Assembly (NCBI GenBank): GCA_045605025.1
Contig: JAZUPE010000085.1
Span: 1 to 64,000, forward strand
Direction: 5' to 3'
DNA: 64,000 nt
Source: SIG598 sp045605025
Lineage (GTDB): Bacteria; Bacillota; Clostridia; Oscillospirales; Acutalibacteraceae
Position numbers and translations under genes: made by a program. Numbering within the stretch: the stretch's first letter is position 1; the number at the start of each line of letters is the position of its first letter. Positions 51,807-58,793 of the stretch are shown one piece after another. The notes under the pieces were generated by a model, which was given only the letters and a program-made list of their open reading frames with translations, did not search any database and had not been told where the DNA came from.

Positions 51807-53105
51807 TTATCTGCTGAGCACCGAATGCTCGGTGATAACGATGGAGTTGGGTGCCTGATCGTAATTGCAGATGTAGTATACGTCGTCGCCTATCAGCGAG
51901 AAATAATCGCCCGCCACGCCGTACAGACGGTAGCTGCCCAGCTTGCGGAACACCAGCTGATGGTTGGATCCGTCACCGTTGAAGCGATAGACCAGCGTCT
52001 GTCCTGCGTCGCTGTCTTCCACCAGATAATATATCCACTGGTCATTGGCAGCTATGCCTCTTATCCTCGGAAAATCAAAGAATCCTGGCAGCTGGTTTCC
52101 GGTCAGCATGTCCACGCAGACCAGTGTGGACGTTGCTGTCTGAGCGCCACCCTCCGTGCTTTCCATCACACACGCCAGCAGCTTGCCGCCGGAAAGGGTG
52201 AAGTAGTTGGCTTTCTGCCCGAAAACTGTATTACGGCTGCCTGTGCTGAGATCAACGCGGACGATATATCCGTTGGTGCTTTCTTCACCGCTGGCAAAAT
52301 ATACCGAGTCGCCGTAGCACTGCACGTTCGAGTACTTTCCGGTGTGTACGGTACGCACTTTATCAGGACCGGAGCGGTCTGTGACGCAGATGATCTTTTC
52401 GCCGTCCGCCTTCTGACCCCATACGCACATTTCATCGTCTCCGCTGAGCGCAAATCCGTTGATGGTTTCCATGCCCAGATCCACCGGTTCAAACAGCACT
52501 GTTCCGGTGGGCAGATCGCTGCCCGAAACGGCTTTGAGTCCCACAGGAGAGCTGAATATTCTGCCGGAAACGATGTAATAGATGTTGTCCTCGTCAACGT
52601 ATACACACTTGATGCCGCTGCCGGAAAGCACCGGCTGACCAGCGTTCATGCCGTCCTCGAGAGCCATGAGCCGGTCTCCGTCCACGTAATAAAGGGTGGA
52701 ATCGTAGTAATATTCGCAGTTGAAGTTGGATCCGTTCAGCCTCTTCTCTCCCGATTCTGCCCCGCAGGACGCACAGGCGCCGCAGGAGGAACAGGACGAA
52801 CACGACCCGCAGAAAGAGCAGGCAGAGCACGCGCTGCCGCAGGAGGAACAACCGGCACAGGAATCACAGCCGACAGCTGCGATCGCTATTATCACCGCGA
52901 CTATTACCGCGGCAATCACCAGCAGGTGCTTTCCGCTGAGTGCCGGCAGCGTTATGCGGTCAAGAACTCCGCTCACGCCGCTCGTGCCTACCGAAGCCGC
53001 CACTTTGACATTTCCCCGGCGCTTACGCACCATGGTGCCGCAGTACGGACATGTCTTGCGGTTGCCGTCCAGCCTTGCATGGCATCGGCTGCATCTTTTT
53101 TTCAA
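51807..53105 (-). CDS. Membrane protein with zinc ribbon, CXX cysteine repeat and external beta-propeller-like domain
   Basis: 432 residues. The N-terminal zinc ribbon has Cys5, Cys8, Cys19 and Cys22. A single membrane span runs about 60-78. Directly after it come twelve cysteines at 80, 83, 86, 89, 93, 96, 99, 102, 105, 108, 111 and 114, a CXX repeat with Ser, Gly and Ala between and one four-residue step. Residues about 125-432 form repeated beta units of the DUF5050/propeller kind (STLYYVDGDRLMALEDG, NIYYIVSGRIFSSP, DDVYYICNYDQAPNS), probably outside the cell. The start is TTG, with GGGAG nine bases upstream; an in-frame TGA lies three codons before it, so no earlier start exists. Function unknown. 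Confidence 0.78.
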   Translation of the reverse strand: MKKRCSRCHARLDGNRKTCPYCGTMVRKRRGNVKVAASVGTSGVSGVLDRITLPALSGKHLLVIAAVIVAVIIAIAAVGCDSCAGCSSCGSACSACSFCGSCSSCSSCGACASCGAESGEKRLNGSNFNCEYYYDSTLYYVDGDRLMALEDGMNAGQPVLSGSGIKCVYVDEDNIYYIVSGRIFSSPVGLKAVSGSDLPTGTVLFEPVDLGMETINGFALSGDDEMCVWGQKADGEKIICVTDRSGPDKVRTVHTGKYSNVQCYGDSVYFASGEESTNGYIVRVDLSTGSRNTVFGQKANYFTLSGGKLLACVMESTEGGAQTATSTLVCVDMLTGNQLPGFFDFPRIRGIAANDQWIYYLVEDSDAGQTLVYRFNGDGSNHQLVFRKLGSYRLYGVAGDYFSLIGDDVYYICNYDQAPNSIVITEHSVLSR

Positions 53106-53210
53106 ATGAAATCACTCCCGAACACGTCTCCCTCCCGGAGACGGAACAAATATATTCGCTCGTTCCGCCATTGCCGGGAAGCCTTCCCGAAGCAAAACGG
53201 ACATAAGTCA

Positions 53211-53237
53211 AAGGACGGCAAACGAATGCCGTCCTCA
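53211..53237 (-). terminator. Terminator of the 52-residue membrane protein gene
   Basis: AGGACGGCA (53213-53221) pairs with TGCCGTCCT (53228-53236); TTTGACTT follows on the minus strand. Confidence 0.75.
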
Positions 53238-53260
53238 GCTTTCAGATTCGCGGATCGCTT

Positions 53261-53419
53261 TTACTGGATCACGCAGTCAAGATAGCGCTCCAGTTCCTTA
53301 TCGTCGCGGCGCTTCTTTTCATGAAGAAGGATAGCGGTGGTTATGGATGCGATCACTGCAGCGATGGCGGCGATAACTGCCACTACCGCCCAGAAATTGA
53401 ACTTTCCTCTTTCTTCCAT
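53261..53419 (-). CDS. Small single-span membrane protein
   Basis: 52 residues: a short polar start (MEERGKFN), one membrane helix (about 9-33, Ala/Ile/Val-rich) and a charged cytoplasmic end KKRRDDKELERYLDC. No family recognised. The ATG has GGGAGG eight bases upstream. It has its own strong promoter (53486-53514) and terminator (53211-53237), which makes it more likely to be a real small gene. A longer open frame upstream of the ATG begins above the predicted transcription start and is not used. Confidence 0.7.
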   Translation of the reverse strand: MEERGKFNFWAVVAVIAAIAAVIASITTAILLHEKKRRDDKELERYLDCVIQ

Positions 53420-53485
53420 GCCGGAAACCTCCCATACGGATGAGTCAGGCGAACTCACCGGTTTCATCGGTGAACGCTTGAATAT

Positions 53486-53514
53486 ATAATACCCCAACAG
53501 CGAACTTCTGTCAA
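53486..53514 (-). promoter_or_regulatory. Promoter of the 52-residue membrane protein gene
   Basis: TTGACA (53509-53514), 17 bases, TATTAT (53486-53491) on the minus strand. Confidence 0.8.
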
Positions 53515-53562
53515 TATGCGCCGGACTCATTTCACACATCATTAACACGAGGAATAACTATC

Positions 53563-53599
53563 GCACAAAAAGAAAAAGCAGGCGTTATACACCTGCTTT
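53563..53599 (-). terminator. rpsT terminator
   Basis: AAAGCAGG (53575-53582) pairs with CCTGCTTT (53592-53599) on the minus strand, followed by TTCTTTTTG. Confidence 0.88.
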
Positions 53600-53623
53600 A
53601 ACTGATGAAACAAGATTGGACAA

Positions 53624-53881
53624 TTAAGCGTTGTTGAGCTTTCTGGCCATAGCAGACTTTCTGCGGGCGGCGGTATTCTTGTGCATAACGCCTTTGGCGC
53701 AAGCCTGATCGATCTTTCTGATGGCCTGCTTTACGGCCTCATTAGCGGAGGCGTCGTTGGTCTCAACAGCAGCGTTGGCCTTCTTGATGGTGGTCTTCAG
53801 GTTGGTCTTGATGGCCTTGTTGCGGAGATTGTTTCTCTCAGCGATAAGAACGCGCTTCTTTGCAGACTTAATGTTGGGCAT
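53624..53881 (-). CDS. rpsT: 30S ribosomal protein S20
   Basis: 85 residues, standard length: MPNIKSAKKRVLIAERNNLR, a Lys/Ala-rich helical body, and the C-terminal motif KGVMHKNTAARRKSAMARKL. It binds 16S rRNA early in small-subunit assembly. The ATG has AAAGGAGGTGG upstream; a longer in-frame start overlaps that site. Monocistronic with its own promoter and terminator. Confidence 0.97.
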   Translation of the reverse strand: MPNIKSAKKRVLIAERNNLRNKAIKTNLKTTIKKANAAVETNDASANEAVKQAIRKIDQACAKGVMHKNTAARRKSAMARKLNNA

Positions 53882-53918
53882 GGTTCCACCTCCTTTAGTC
53901 AATCAGTCGAATGTAGTT

Positions 53919-53947
53919 ATAATATCATCACTTACGGGAAATTGCAA
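53919..53947 (-). promoter_or_regulatory. rpsT promoter
   Basis: TTGCAA (53942-53947), 17 bases, TATTAT (53919-53924) on the minus strand. Confidence 0.75.
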
Positions 53948-53980
53948 GCATTTTTTTGCGAACCGGCAAAAAATATCTGA

Positions 53981-55273
53981 TTATTTCGTTTCCGCGGCAG
54001 CTATGCGGGCTTTTTTCTCCGTTTTGGGAACGATATCGCCGGCCTTGGTCAGGGCAATCTTGGTCAGCAGCGGACCCACCAGCTCATACACCAGAACGGC
54101 AAACAGCACGATATTCCGGATCATGGAGCCGTGTTCCGGCAGCTCCTCCGCGGCGGTTATGGTCATTCCCAGCGCGACACCCGCCTGAGGCAGCAGAGTG
54201 ACGCCAAGATACTTGCAGATATTGGGCCTGCAACCTGCGAGTCTTGCGCTGAAATAGGCCCCATAGTATTTACCCAGAGAACGGGAGATGATGTACAGCA
54301 CGCCGATTCCCACAATGGCAAGGCTGGTAAATACACTCAGTTCCAGCTCTGCACCGCTGATAACAAAGAACAGTGCAAACAGGGGAACCGTCCACCGGTC
54401 GGTCTTGCCCATGATCTCCTCCGAAAAATCACTGAGGTTGCAGAACACGGTACCCAGCATCATGCACACCAGCAGGCTGGAGAAGCCGATCTTGACCGTT
54501 CCGGCATCGGTGGGAATATCAAATTTCAGCATGGACAGCGCCACGGTAAGCATCACGAACGTGATGGACATGGCGAGCCTTTTGCTGTTGGATTCAAACA
54601 GACGCTCGGCAAAGTTGAACACCAGACCCATAACCAGACCGAGCATCAGCGATGCCACGATCTCGATGACGGGATTGACAATGATGGAGATAACATCCAC
54701 CGCGCCGCTGGAAAGAGCGCGGGCAATACCGAAGGATATGGCAAACACCATCAGGCCGATAGCGTCGTCCAGAGCAACGATGGGCAGCAGCAGGTCGGTC
54801 AGCTCACCCTTCGCCTTGTACTGACGAACGACCATCAGGGTGGCGGCGGGAGCGGTGGCGGTTGCTACAGCGCCAAGGGTGATAGCTACCGGCAGAGGCA
54901 TGATTTCCGGACCGACAATGAAATACAGACCGATCAGCGCGGCATCCACCAGCAAAGTTGCAAACAGTGCCTGAGCAAAGGCGATGATGGTTGCCTGCTT
55001 GCCGATTTTCCTCAGCTGAGGCAGTCGGAACTCGTTGCCGATGGCAAAGGCGATGAATCCCAGCGCCACCTGAGAGATAAGGCTGTAGGATTCCACTTCT
55101 TCCAGAGAGGTGAATCCCAGACCCTTAACACCAAGCAATCCCAGACCATAAGGTCCGATCAGAATTCCGGCGACCAGATAGGCGGTGACCGACGGCAGTC
55201 CAAGTTTTTTGGACACACGGGACACAAGCAGACCGGCAGCAAGTGCTATAGACAGGCACAACAGCGTTTCCAT
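53981..55273 (-). CDS. Cation:proton antiporter, CPA2 (KefB/NapA-like)
   Basis: 430 residues, twelve to thirteen membrane helices with no C-terminal TrkA-N domain. The start LAAGLLVSRVSKKLGLPSVTAYLVAG, the helix with ALGFIAFAIGNEF, and LLLPIVALDDAIGLMVFA with the ion-binding Asp-Asp pair mark the CPA2 family. It should exchange Na+ or K+ for H+ and so affect pH and ion balance. GAGGAAG precedes the ATG; promoter at 55352-55379. A T-flanked hairpin after the stop near 53950-53975 may terminate it weakly. Confidence 0.93.
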   Translation of the reverse strand: METLLCLSIALAAGLLVSRVSKKLGLPSVTAYLVAGILIGPYGLGLLGVKGLGFTSLEEVESYSLISQVALGFIAFAIGNEFRLPQLRKIGKQATIIAFAQALFATLLVDAALIGLYFIVGPEIMPLPVAITLGAVATATAPAATLMVVRQYKAKGELTDLLLPIVALDDAIGLMVFAISFGIARALSSGAVDVISIIVNPVIEIVASLMLGLVMGLVFNFAERLFESNSKRLAMSITFVMLTVALSMLKFDIPTDAGTVKIGFSSLLVCMMLGTVFCNLSDFSEEIMGKTDRWTVPLFALFFVISGAELELSVFTSLAIVGIGVLYIISRSLGKYYGAYFSARLAGCRPNICKYLGVTLLPQAGVALGMTITAAEELPEHGSMIRNIVLFAVLVYELVGPLLTKIALTKAGDIVPKTEKKARIAAAETK

Positions 55274-55351
55274 TTTGTATTACTTCCTCGATTCTATACT
55301 CTTTGTACGCATCTTTGAGGCGCATTTTCTCTGATTCTCTGCACCATCAGT

Positions 55352-55379
55352 ATTTTATGCCTACAGCGAAAAATGTCAA
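55352..55379 (-). promoter_or_regulatory. Antiporter promoter
   Basis: TTGACA (55374-55379), 16 bases, TAAAAT (55352-55357) on the minus strand. Confidence 0.7.
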
Positions 55380-55459
55380 TTGGCAATAGCGTTAAATCGA
55401 GGAGGATTAATCGCCGCTTCCTGTGGATTTTGTGTAAAGGTGTCCGGCTGTATATCACA

Positions 55460-55489
55460 CAAAGCAAAAGAGCGGACGTATGCCCGCTC
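55460..55489 (-). terminator. Terminator of the CNNM-MGMT operon
   Basis: GAGCGG...CCGCTC stem (55470-55489) followed on the minus strand by TTTTGCTTTG. Confidence 0.75.
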
Positions 55490-55494
55490 CTGAC

Positions 55495-55845
55495 CTATTG
55501 ATTTTCCATGCCGTCGAGCAGCTCTGCCGCAAGATACACCGACAGATCCACATATCCCTCTTGCGACACCTTCACGCCCTCGCTTTCCAGAAGCTTCCGC
55601 TGGGCATCGGTGCCGCCAAAGGCAAAAGCCGGTGCCAGATGCCCCTCGCGATTGACTACGCGGTGACAGGGTATCCGGCCCGGCTGCGGGTTCATGTGCA
55701 GAGCCGTTCCGACCGCCCTGGATGCCCGCGGGCACCCGCACGCCTCGGCGATGCGTCCGTAGGTGGACACTTTTCCCCGGGGAATGCTTTCCACGCAGCG
55801 GTATACCCGCTGAAAAAAACTGTCGTTTCGGCTGTTGTTGCCCAT
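55495..55845 (-). CDS. MGMT-type methyltransferase, single DNA-binding domain
   Basis: 116 residues, only the C-terminal active-site domain of O6-alkylguanine-DNA alkyltransferase. The acceptor Cys60 is present in RIPCHRVV, with the recognition helix (VSTYGRIAEACGCPRASRAVG) and the Asn51-Pro hinge (ALHMNPQPG). It lacks the N-terminal domain of full MGMT, like alkyltransferase-like proteins, but those have Trp in place of Cys. It may therefore still accept alkyl groups. It follows the CNNM gene by six bases. Confidence 0.88.
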   Translation of the reverse strand: MGNNSRNDSFFQRVYRCVESIPRGKVSTYGRIAEACGCPRASRAVGTALHMNPQPGRIPCHRVVNREGHLAPAFAFGGTDAQRKLLESEGVKVSQEGYVDLSVYLAAELLDGMENQ

Positions 55846-55851
55846 AAATAA

Positions 55852-57192
55852 TTATTTCTTCGCGGTGACCTCGTTATCCTGAGTTACAGGGTCAACCATT
55901 ATCATAATCTTGGATATGCGGCGATCCTCCACACGCTCGACGGTAAAGGTCGCGCCGCCTACCTTGAATGCGGGATGCTCGTTGGGAGCGGGGATGTGCT
56001 CAAGCTGTGCCAGCATATAGCCGGCAACGGTATCATAGTCGCCCTCAGGCAGTTCAAATCCGATGAGGTCAGATATCTCGTCAACGGGAGTGGAGCCGTC
56101 CACCGTGAAGCAGTTTTCGCTTACGCGGGAGATATCCTCGTCCTCGTTGTCATACTCGTCCTGAATGTTGCCCACAATAGATTCGATGAGATCTTCCATG
56201 GTGATAACACCGGAGGTTCCGCCGTATTCGTCCACGACAACCGCCATCTGCACCTTGCGCTCGGTCATCTCGCTGAAGAGATTGTCCAGACGCTTGCCCT
56301 TGGGAATGAAATAAGCGGGGCGCATGATTTCGGTAACACTGATGGAACGGGAGTTGCCCTCACCGACAAATCTGAGCAGATCCTTGACGTAGATTATGCC
56401 GAGGACATTGTCGATATCCTCATGGAACACAGGAATTCTGGAGAAGCCTTCCTCCAGAGCTATCTGAACCACGTCGCCCACCGTGTCGGTATCCTCGACG
56501 GCGGTGACCTCGGTACGGTGGGTCATGACCTCACTCGCGGTGGTGTCGCCGAACTCGAAGATATTGGCGATCATGTCGCGCTCGGATTCTTCGATGACGC
56601 CCTTTTCGCCGCCAACGTCAACCATCATGAGGATTTCCTCTTCGGTGACGGTTTCTTCCTGCGCATTGGGGTCAAAGCCCAGCAGGCGGGTAACGCCGTT
56701 GGTGCACACGCTGAGCAGCCACACAAAGGGCTTGAACAGCTTGCCGATGACCAGCAGTACACCCACCACGCGGAAGGAGATCTGCTCGGCACGCTGCATG
56801 GCTATTTTTTTCGGCACAAGTTCGCCGAATACCAGACTGAAGAAAGAAAGAATGAGAGTGACCAGCACGGTGGCAATGGTGCCGGACAGTCCCTCGGGAA
56901 TGCCCATGCCGGTAAACAGCCTGCCCATCGGTTCGGCAAAGCTGGAGGCGGCACTTGCAGAGGACAGGAATCCGGCAAAAGTAACGCCGACCTGAATGGT
57001 GGCGAGGAATCCGCTGGAATCGCTGACCAGCTTTATGACCTTTGCGGCACCCTTGTGCTTGCTTTCGGCCATTTTTCGTATTTTGGCATCGTTGAGGGTG
57101 ATGATGGCCAGCTCACTCATTGAGAAGAAAGCGTTCACCAACGTCAGCAGGATGAGTACAAGAACGGATACTACAGCTTTAGTCACGCTCAT
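55852..57192 (-). CDS. CNNM/HlyC-CorC family membrane protein with CBS pair
   Basis: 446 residues. The DUF21 transmembrane domain (about 1-190) starts VLILLTLVNAFFSMSELAIITL; then two CBS motifs (about 205-330, with MTHRTEVTAVEDTDTVGDVV and VDEYGGTSGVITMEDLIE) and a CorC_HlyC domain (about 345-430). Bacterial CNNM proteins export or sense Mg2+ (CorC). GGGAGGTGAG precedes the ATG. A 27-codon ORF overlaps its start by four bases. The promoter lies at 57348-57376, giving a leader of about 150 bases. Confidence 0.92.
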   Translation of the reverse strand: MSVTKAVVSVLVLILLTLVNAFFSMSELAIITLNDAKIRKMAESKHKGAAKVIKLVSDSSGFLATIQVGVTFAGFLSSASAASSFAEPMGRLFTGMGIPEGLSGTIATVLVTLILSFFSLVFGELVPKKIAMQRAEQISFRVVGVLLVIGKLFKPFVWLLSVCTNGVTRLLGFDPNAQEETVTEEEILMMVDVGGEKGVIEESERDMIANIFEFGDTTASEVMTHRTEVTAVEDTDTVGDVVQIALEEGFSRIPVFHEDIDNVLGIIYVKDLLRFVGEGNSRSISVTEIMRPAYFIPKGKRLDNLFSEMTERKVQMAVVVDEYGGTSGVITMEDLIESIVGNIQDEYDNEDEDISRVSENCFTVDGSTPVDEISDLIGFELPEGDYDTVAGYMLAQLEHIPAPNEHPAFKVGGATFTVERVEDRRISKIMIMVDPVTQDNEVTAKK

Positions 57193-57272
57193 AGCTGTGC
57201 CTCACCTCCCGCCGTTGTTCTTTCGGGAATAAATTCGTAGTTTCGCGGAACGCCGTCTGCTTCGGAAGACAT
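57189..57272 (-). CDS. 27-codon upstream ORF coupled to the CNNM gene
   Basis: An ATG 80 bases upstream of the CNNM start opens a frame of 27 codons (start MSSEADGVPRNYEF, end GGEAQL). Its TGA overlaps the CNNM ATG as ATGA. GAAAGGGG lies nine bases before the ATG and the promoter 75 bases further up, so it is inside the transcript. It could be a translated leader that couples translation, or a real micro-protein. Coding evidence is limited by length. Confidence 0.5.
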   Translation of the reverse strand: MSSEADGVPRNYEFIPERTTAGGEAQL

Positions 57273-57347
57273 TTTGTATGTTTCCCCTTTCGTGAAAATA
57301 AAAATATGTGCGAATAATGAGCCAATACGCCCATAATGCACAGAGTA

Positions 57348-57376
57348 AATATATATCAAACACCTGTGATTGTCAA
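57348..57376 (-). promoter_or_regulatory. Promoter of the CNNM operon
   Basis: TTGACA (57371-57376), 17 bases, TATATT (57348-57353) on the minus strand. Confidence 0.78.
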
Positions 57377-57558
57377 TGTTTTTCTTGTGATGCTGTCAAG
57401 CATTTTACTTTACAGGCAGTCGAGAAATCGTATTTTTACGTCATTTTGGCAGGAATCTTTCTTTGTTCACGGCGCAGAATATCAGTGCGAAGATTTATTC
57501 GCGGATAAATTCTTTTACACGTCTATTAATGTATTCCAACGCAAAGGAGTTGAAAGCT

Positions 57559-57771
57559 ATGGACAGACTCGCACTCATTCTGTCGATCATCGGCTCGCTC
57601 AACTGGGGTCTTATCGGAATCTTCGGTTTTGACCTTGTGGGCTGGCTGTTCAACGGACAGGGCAGCGTGGTAAGCCGCATCGTGTTCACGCTGGTAGGTC
57701 TTGCCGGCCTGTGGTGCATCTCCCTGCTGTTCCGTCAGCGCGAGGAGATCGTGGAACCAGGCGACAGGTAA
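57559..57771 (+). CDS. DUF378 family small membrane protein (YuzA-like)
   Basis: 70 residues with two membrane helices. The family pattern is clear: ALILSIIGSLNWGLIGIFGFDLVGWLF (about 5-31) with Asn-Trp-Gly, then a second helix RIVFTLVGLAGLWCISLLF. No function is known for DUF378. AAAGGAG lies ten bases before the ATG. A dyad ATTTAT-N6-ATAAAT (57493-57510) about 50 bases upstream may be an operator. No convincing -35/-10 pair was found. Confidence 0.85.
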   Translation: MDRLALILSIIGSLNWGLIGIFGFDLVGWLFNGQGSVVSRIVFTLVGLAGLWCISLLFRQREEIVEPGDR

Positions 57772-57796
57772 CGCGTCCATCAGGATTCCGGATACA

Positions 57797-57833
57797 AAGG
57801 AACGCCGCGGCGTGCAGCAGCGGCGTTCCTTTA
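57797..57833. terminator. Bidirectional terminator between DUF378 and CPBP genes
   Basis: AGGAACGCCGC and its complement (57799-57809 with 57820-57830) are flanked by T-rich sequence to the right and A-rich to the left, suiting both convergent genes. Confidence 0.85.
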
Positions 57834-57842
57834 TACATAATA

Positions 57843-58598
57843 TCAGACAAACAGCAGCCAGATTGTCTTGCTGACGATGTGTAACAGAGCGTGGCACAGC
57901 ATGGCATACTGTATTCCGTAACGGCGGTACAGTTCGCCGAAGATCACTCCGAAAGATCCGTTAAGCAGGAAGCAGCGCACCAGCAGCATGGGAGTGAGCG
58001 CGCCGAACATGGAGATGGTCGCAGGCAGATGTCCCGCGGCAAAAAGAAGCGCGGCGATAATATTGGCGGCAGTCACAACAGAAACGGGAGCCTTTTCCCT
58101 CTTACGGGCGAAAATCTTCCAGATTATCAGCGTCAGCAGGGACATGAGAAACAGACGCATCATCAATTCCTCGATGACACCGCCGTAGAGAATGGAAGCC
58201 AGCCAGTTATCGGCGGACAGCAGCAGTTCACGGCTCTGGCGCAATTCGGGCATGGCAGCGCCGAAGGTCCAGTAGTCGAGGCTTAACAGTACGCCACCTA
58301 CCAGCGAGAGCGCAAGGGTGATAAGCAGGGGTCTGCTTCCGATCTTCAGCGGCTTGATTAGTCCGGTCTTCGCTGCGAGGATATAGCCTAGGAATCCGAA
58401 CACTACAGCGTATATTACCGTCTGGACGATGGTTACAGCGACGAGCATTCCCTCGCCTCCGAACTGTTCTATCGCCATTTCAATCATAGCCGGATCAAGG
58501 GTTTTCATCTGATAACCGGCTGTGAAATATCCAGCTGCAGCAGCTACGGGCAGCAGAGCGAGGGTGAACAGCAGGGCATTCTTTATGGTCTTTTTCAT
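57843..58598 (-). CDS. CPBP-family intramembrane metalloprotease
   Basis: 251 residues, about eight membrane helices. The CAAX protease/bacteriocin-processing (ABI) motifs are present: Glu143-Glu144 and Arg148 (VIEELMMRLF), His190 (FAAGHLP), and His236 (CHALLH) with a preceding FLLNGSFG stretch. Members cleave within the membrane and have been linked to bacteriocin self-immunity; the substrate here is unknown. AAGGAGG precedes the ATG. It is driven by a perfect-consensus promoter with an adjoining operator-like dyad, so expression is probably switchable. Confidence 0.9.
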   Translation of the reverse strand: MKKTIKNALLFTLALLPVAAAAGYFTAGYQMKTLDPAMIEMAIEQFGGEGMLVAVTIVQTVIYAVVFGFLGYILAAKTGLIKPLKIGSRPLLITLALSLVGGVLLSLDYWTFGAAMPELRQSRELLLSADNWLASILYGGVIEELMMRLFLMSLLTLIIWKIFARKREKAPVSVVTAANIIAALLFAAGHLPATISMFGALTPMLLVRCFLLNGSFGVIFGELYRRYGIQYAMLCHALLHIVSKTIWLLFV

Positions 58599-58647
58599 TG
58601 TATTTGCCTCCTTGTAGTGTTTGTCAATCATTTCGCGCGATAATTAA

Positions 58648-58699
58648 CATTTAACCTAATCGTTAAATGAATTATAACCGGCAGCTCATTCTTTGTCAA
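58648..58699 (-). promoter_or_regulatory. Perfect promoter with adjoining operator dyad upstream of the CPBP gene
   Basis: TTGACA (58694-58699), 17 bases, TATAAT (58671-58676) on the minus strand. The perfect dyad CATTTAAC-N6-GTTAAATG (58648-58669) starts one base beyond the -10 box and covers the transcription start, a classic repressor position. Confidence 0.85.
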
Positions 58700-58736
58700 T
58701 ACCCCAGGTGCAGATTTTTCAATCAACGGAAAACCG

Positions 58737-58780
58737 GCAAAAAAACACCGGATCGATCATGTACACAATCGATCCGGTGT
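58737..58780 (-). terminator. Terminator of the YfhO gene
   Basis: A 13-base perfect stem (58745-58757 with 58768-58780, ACACCGGATCGAT and complement) is followed by seven T on the minus strand. Confidence 0.95.
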
Positions 58781-58793
58781 CTGGTATCACGGA

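Noticed and set aside
55495..55845. MGMT-type protein as a catalytically dead alkyltransferase-like protein
   Set aside because: The acceptor Cys60 in PCHR is present, whereas ATL proteins have Trp there.
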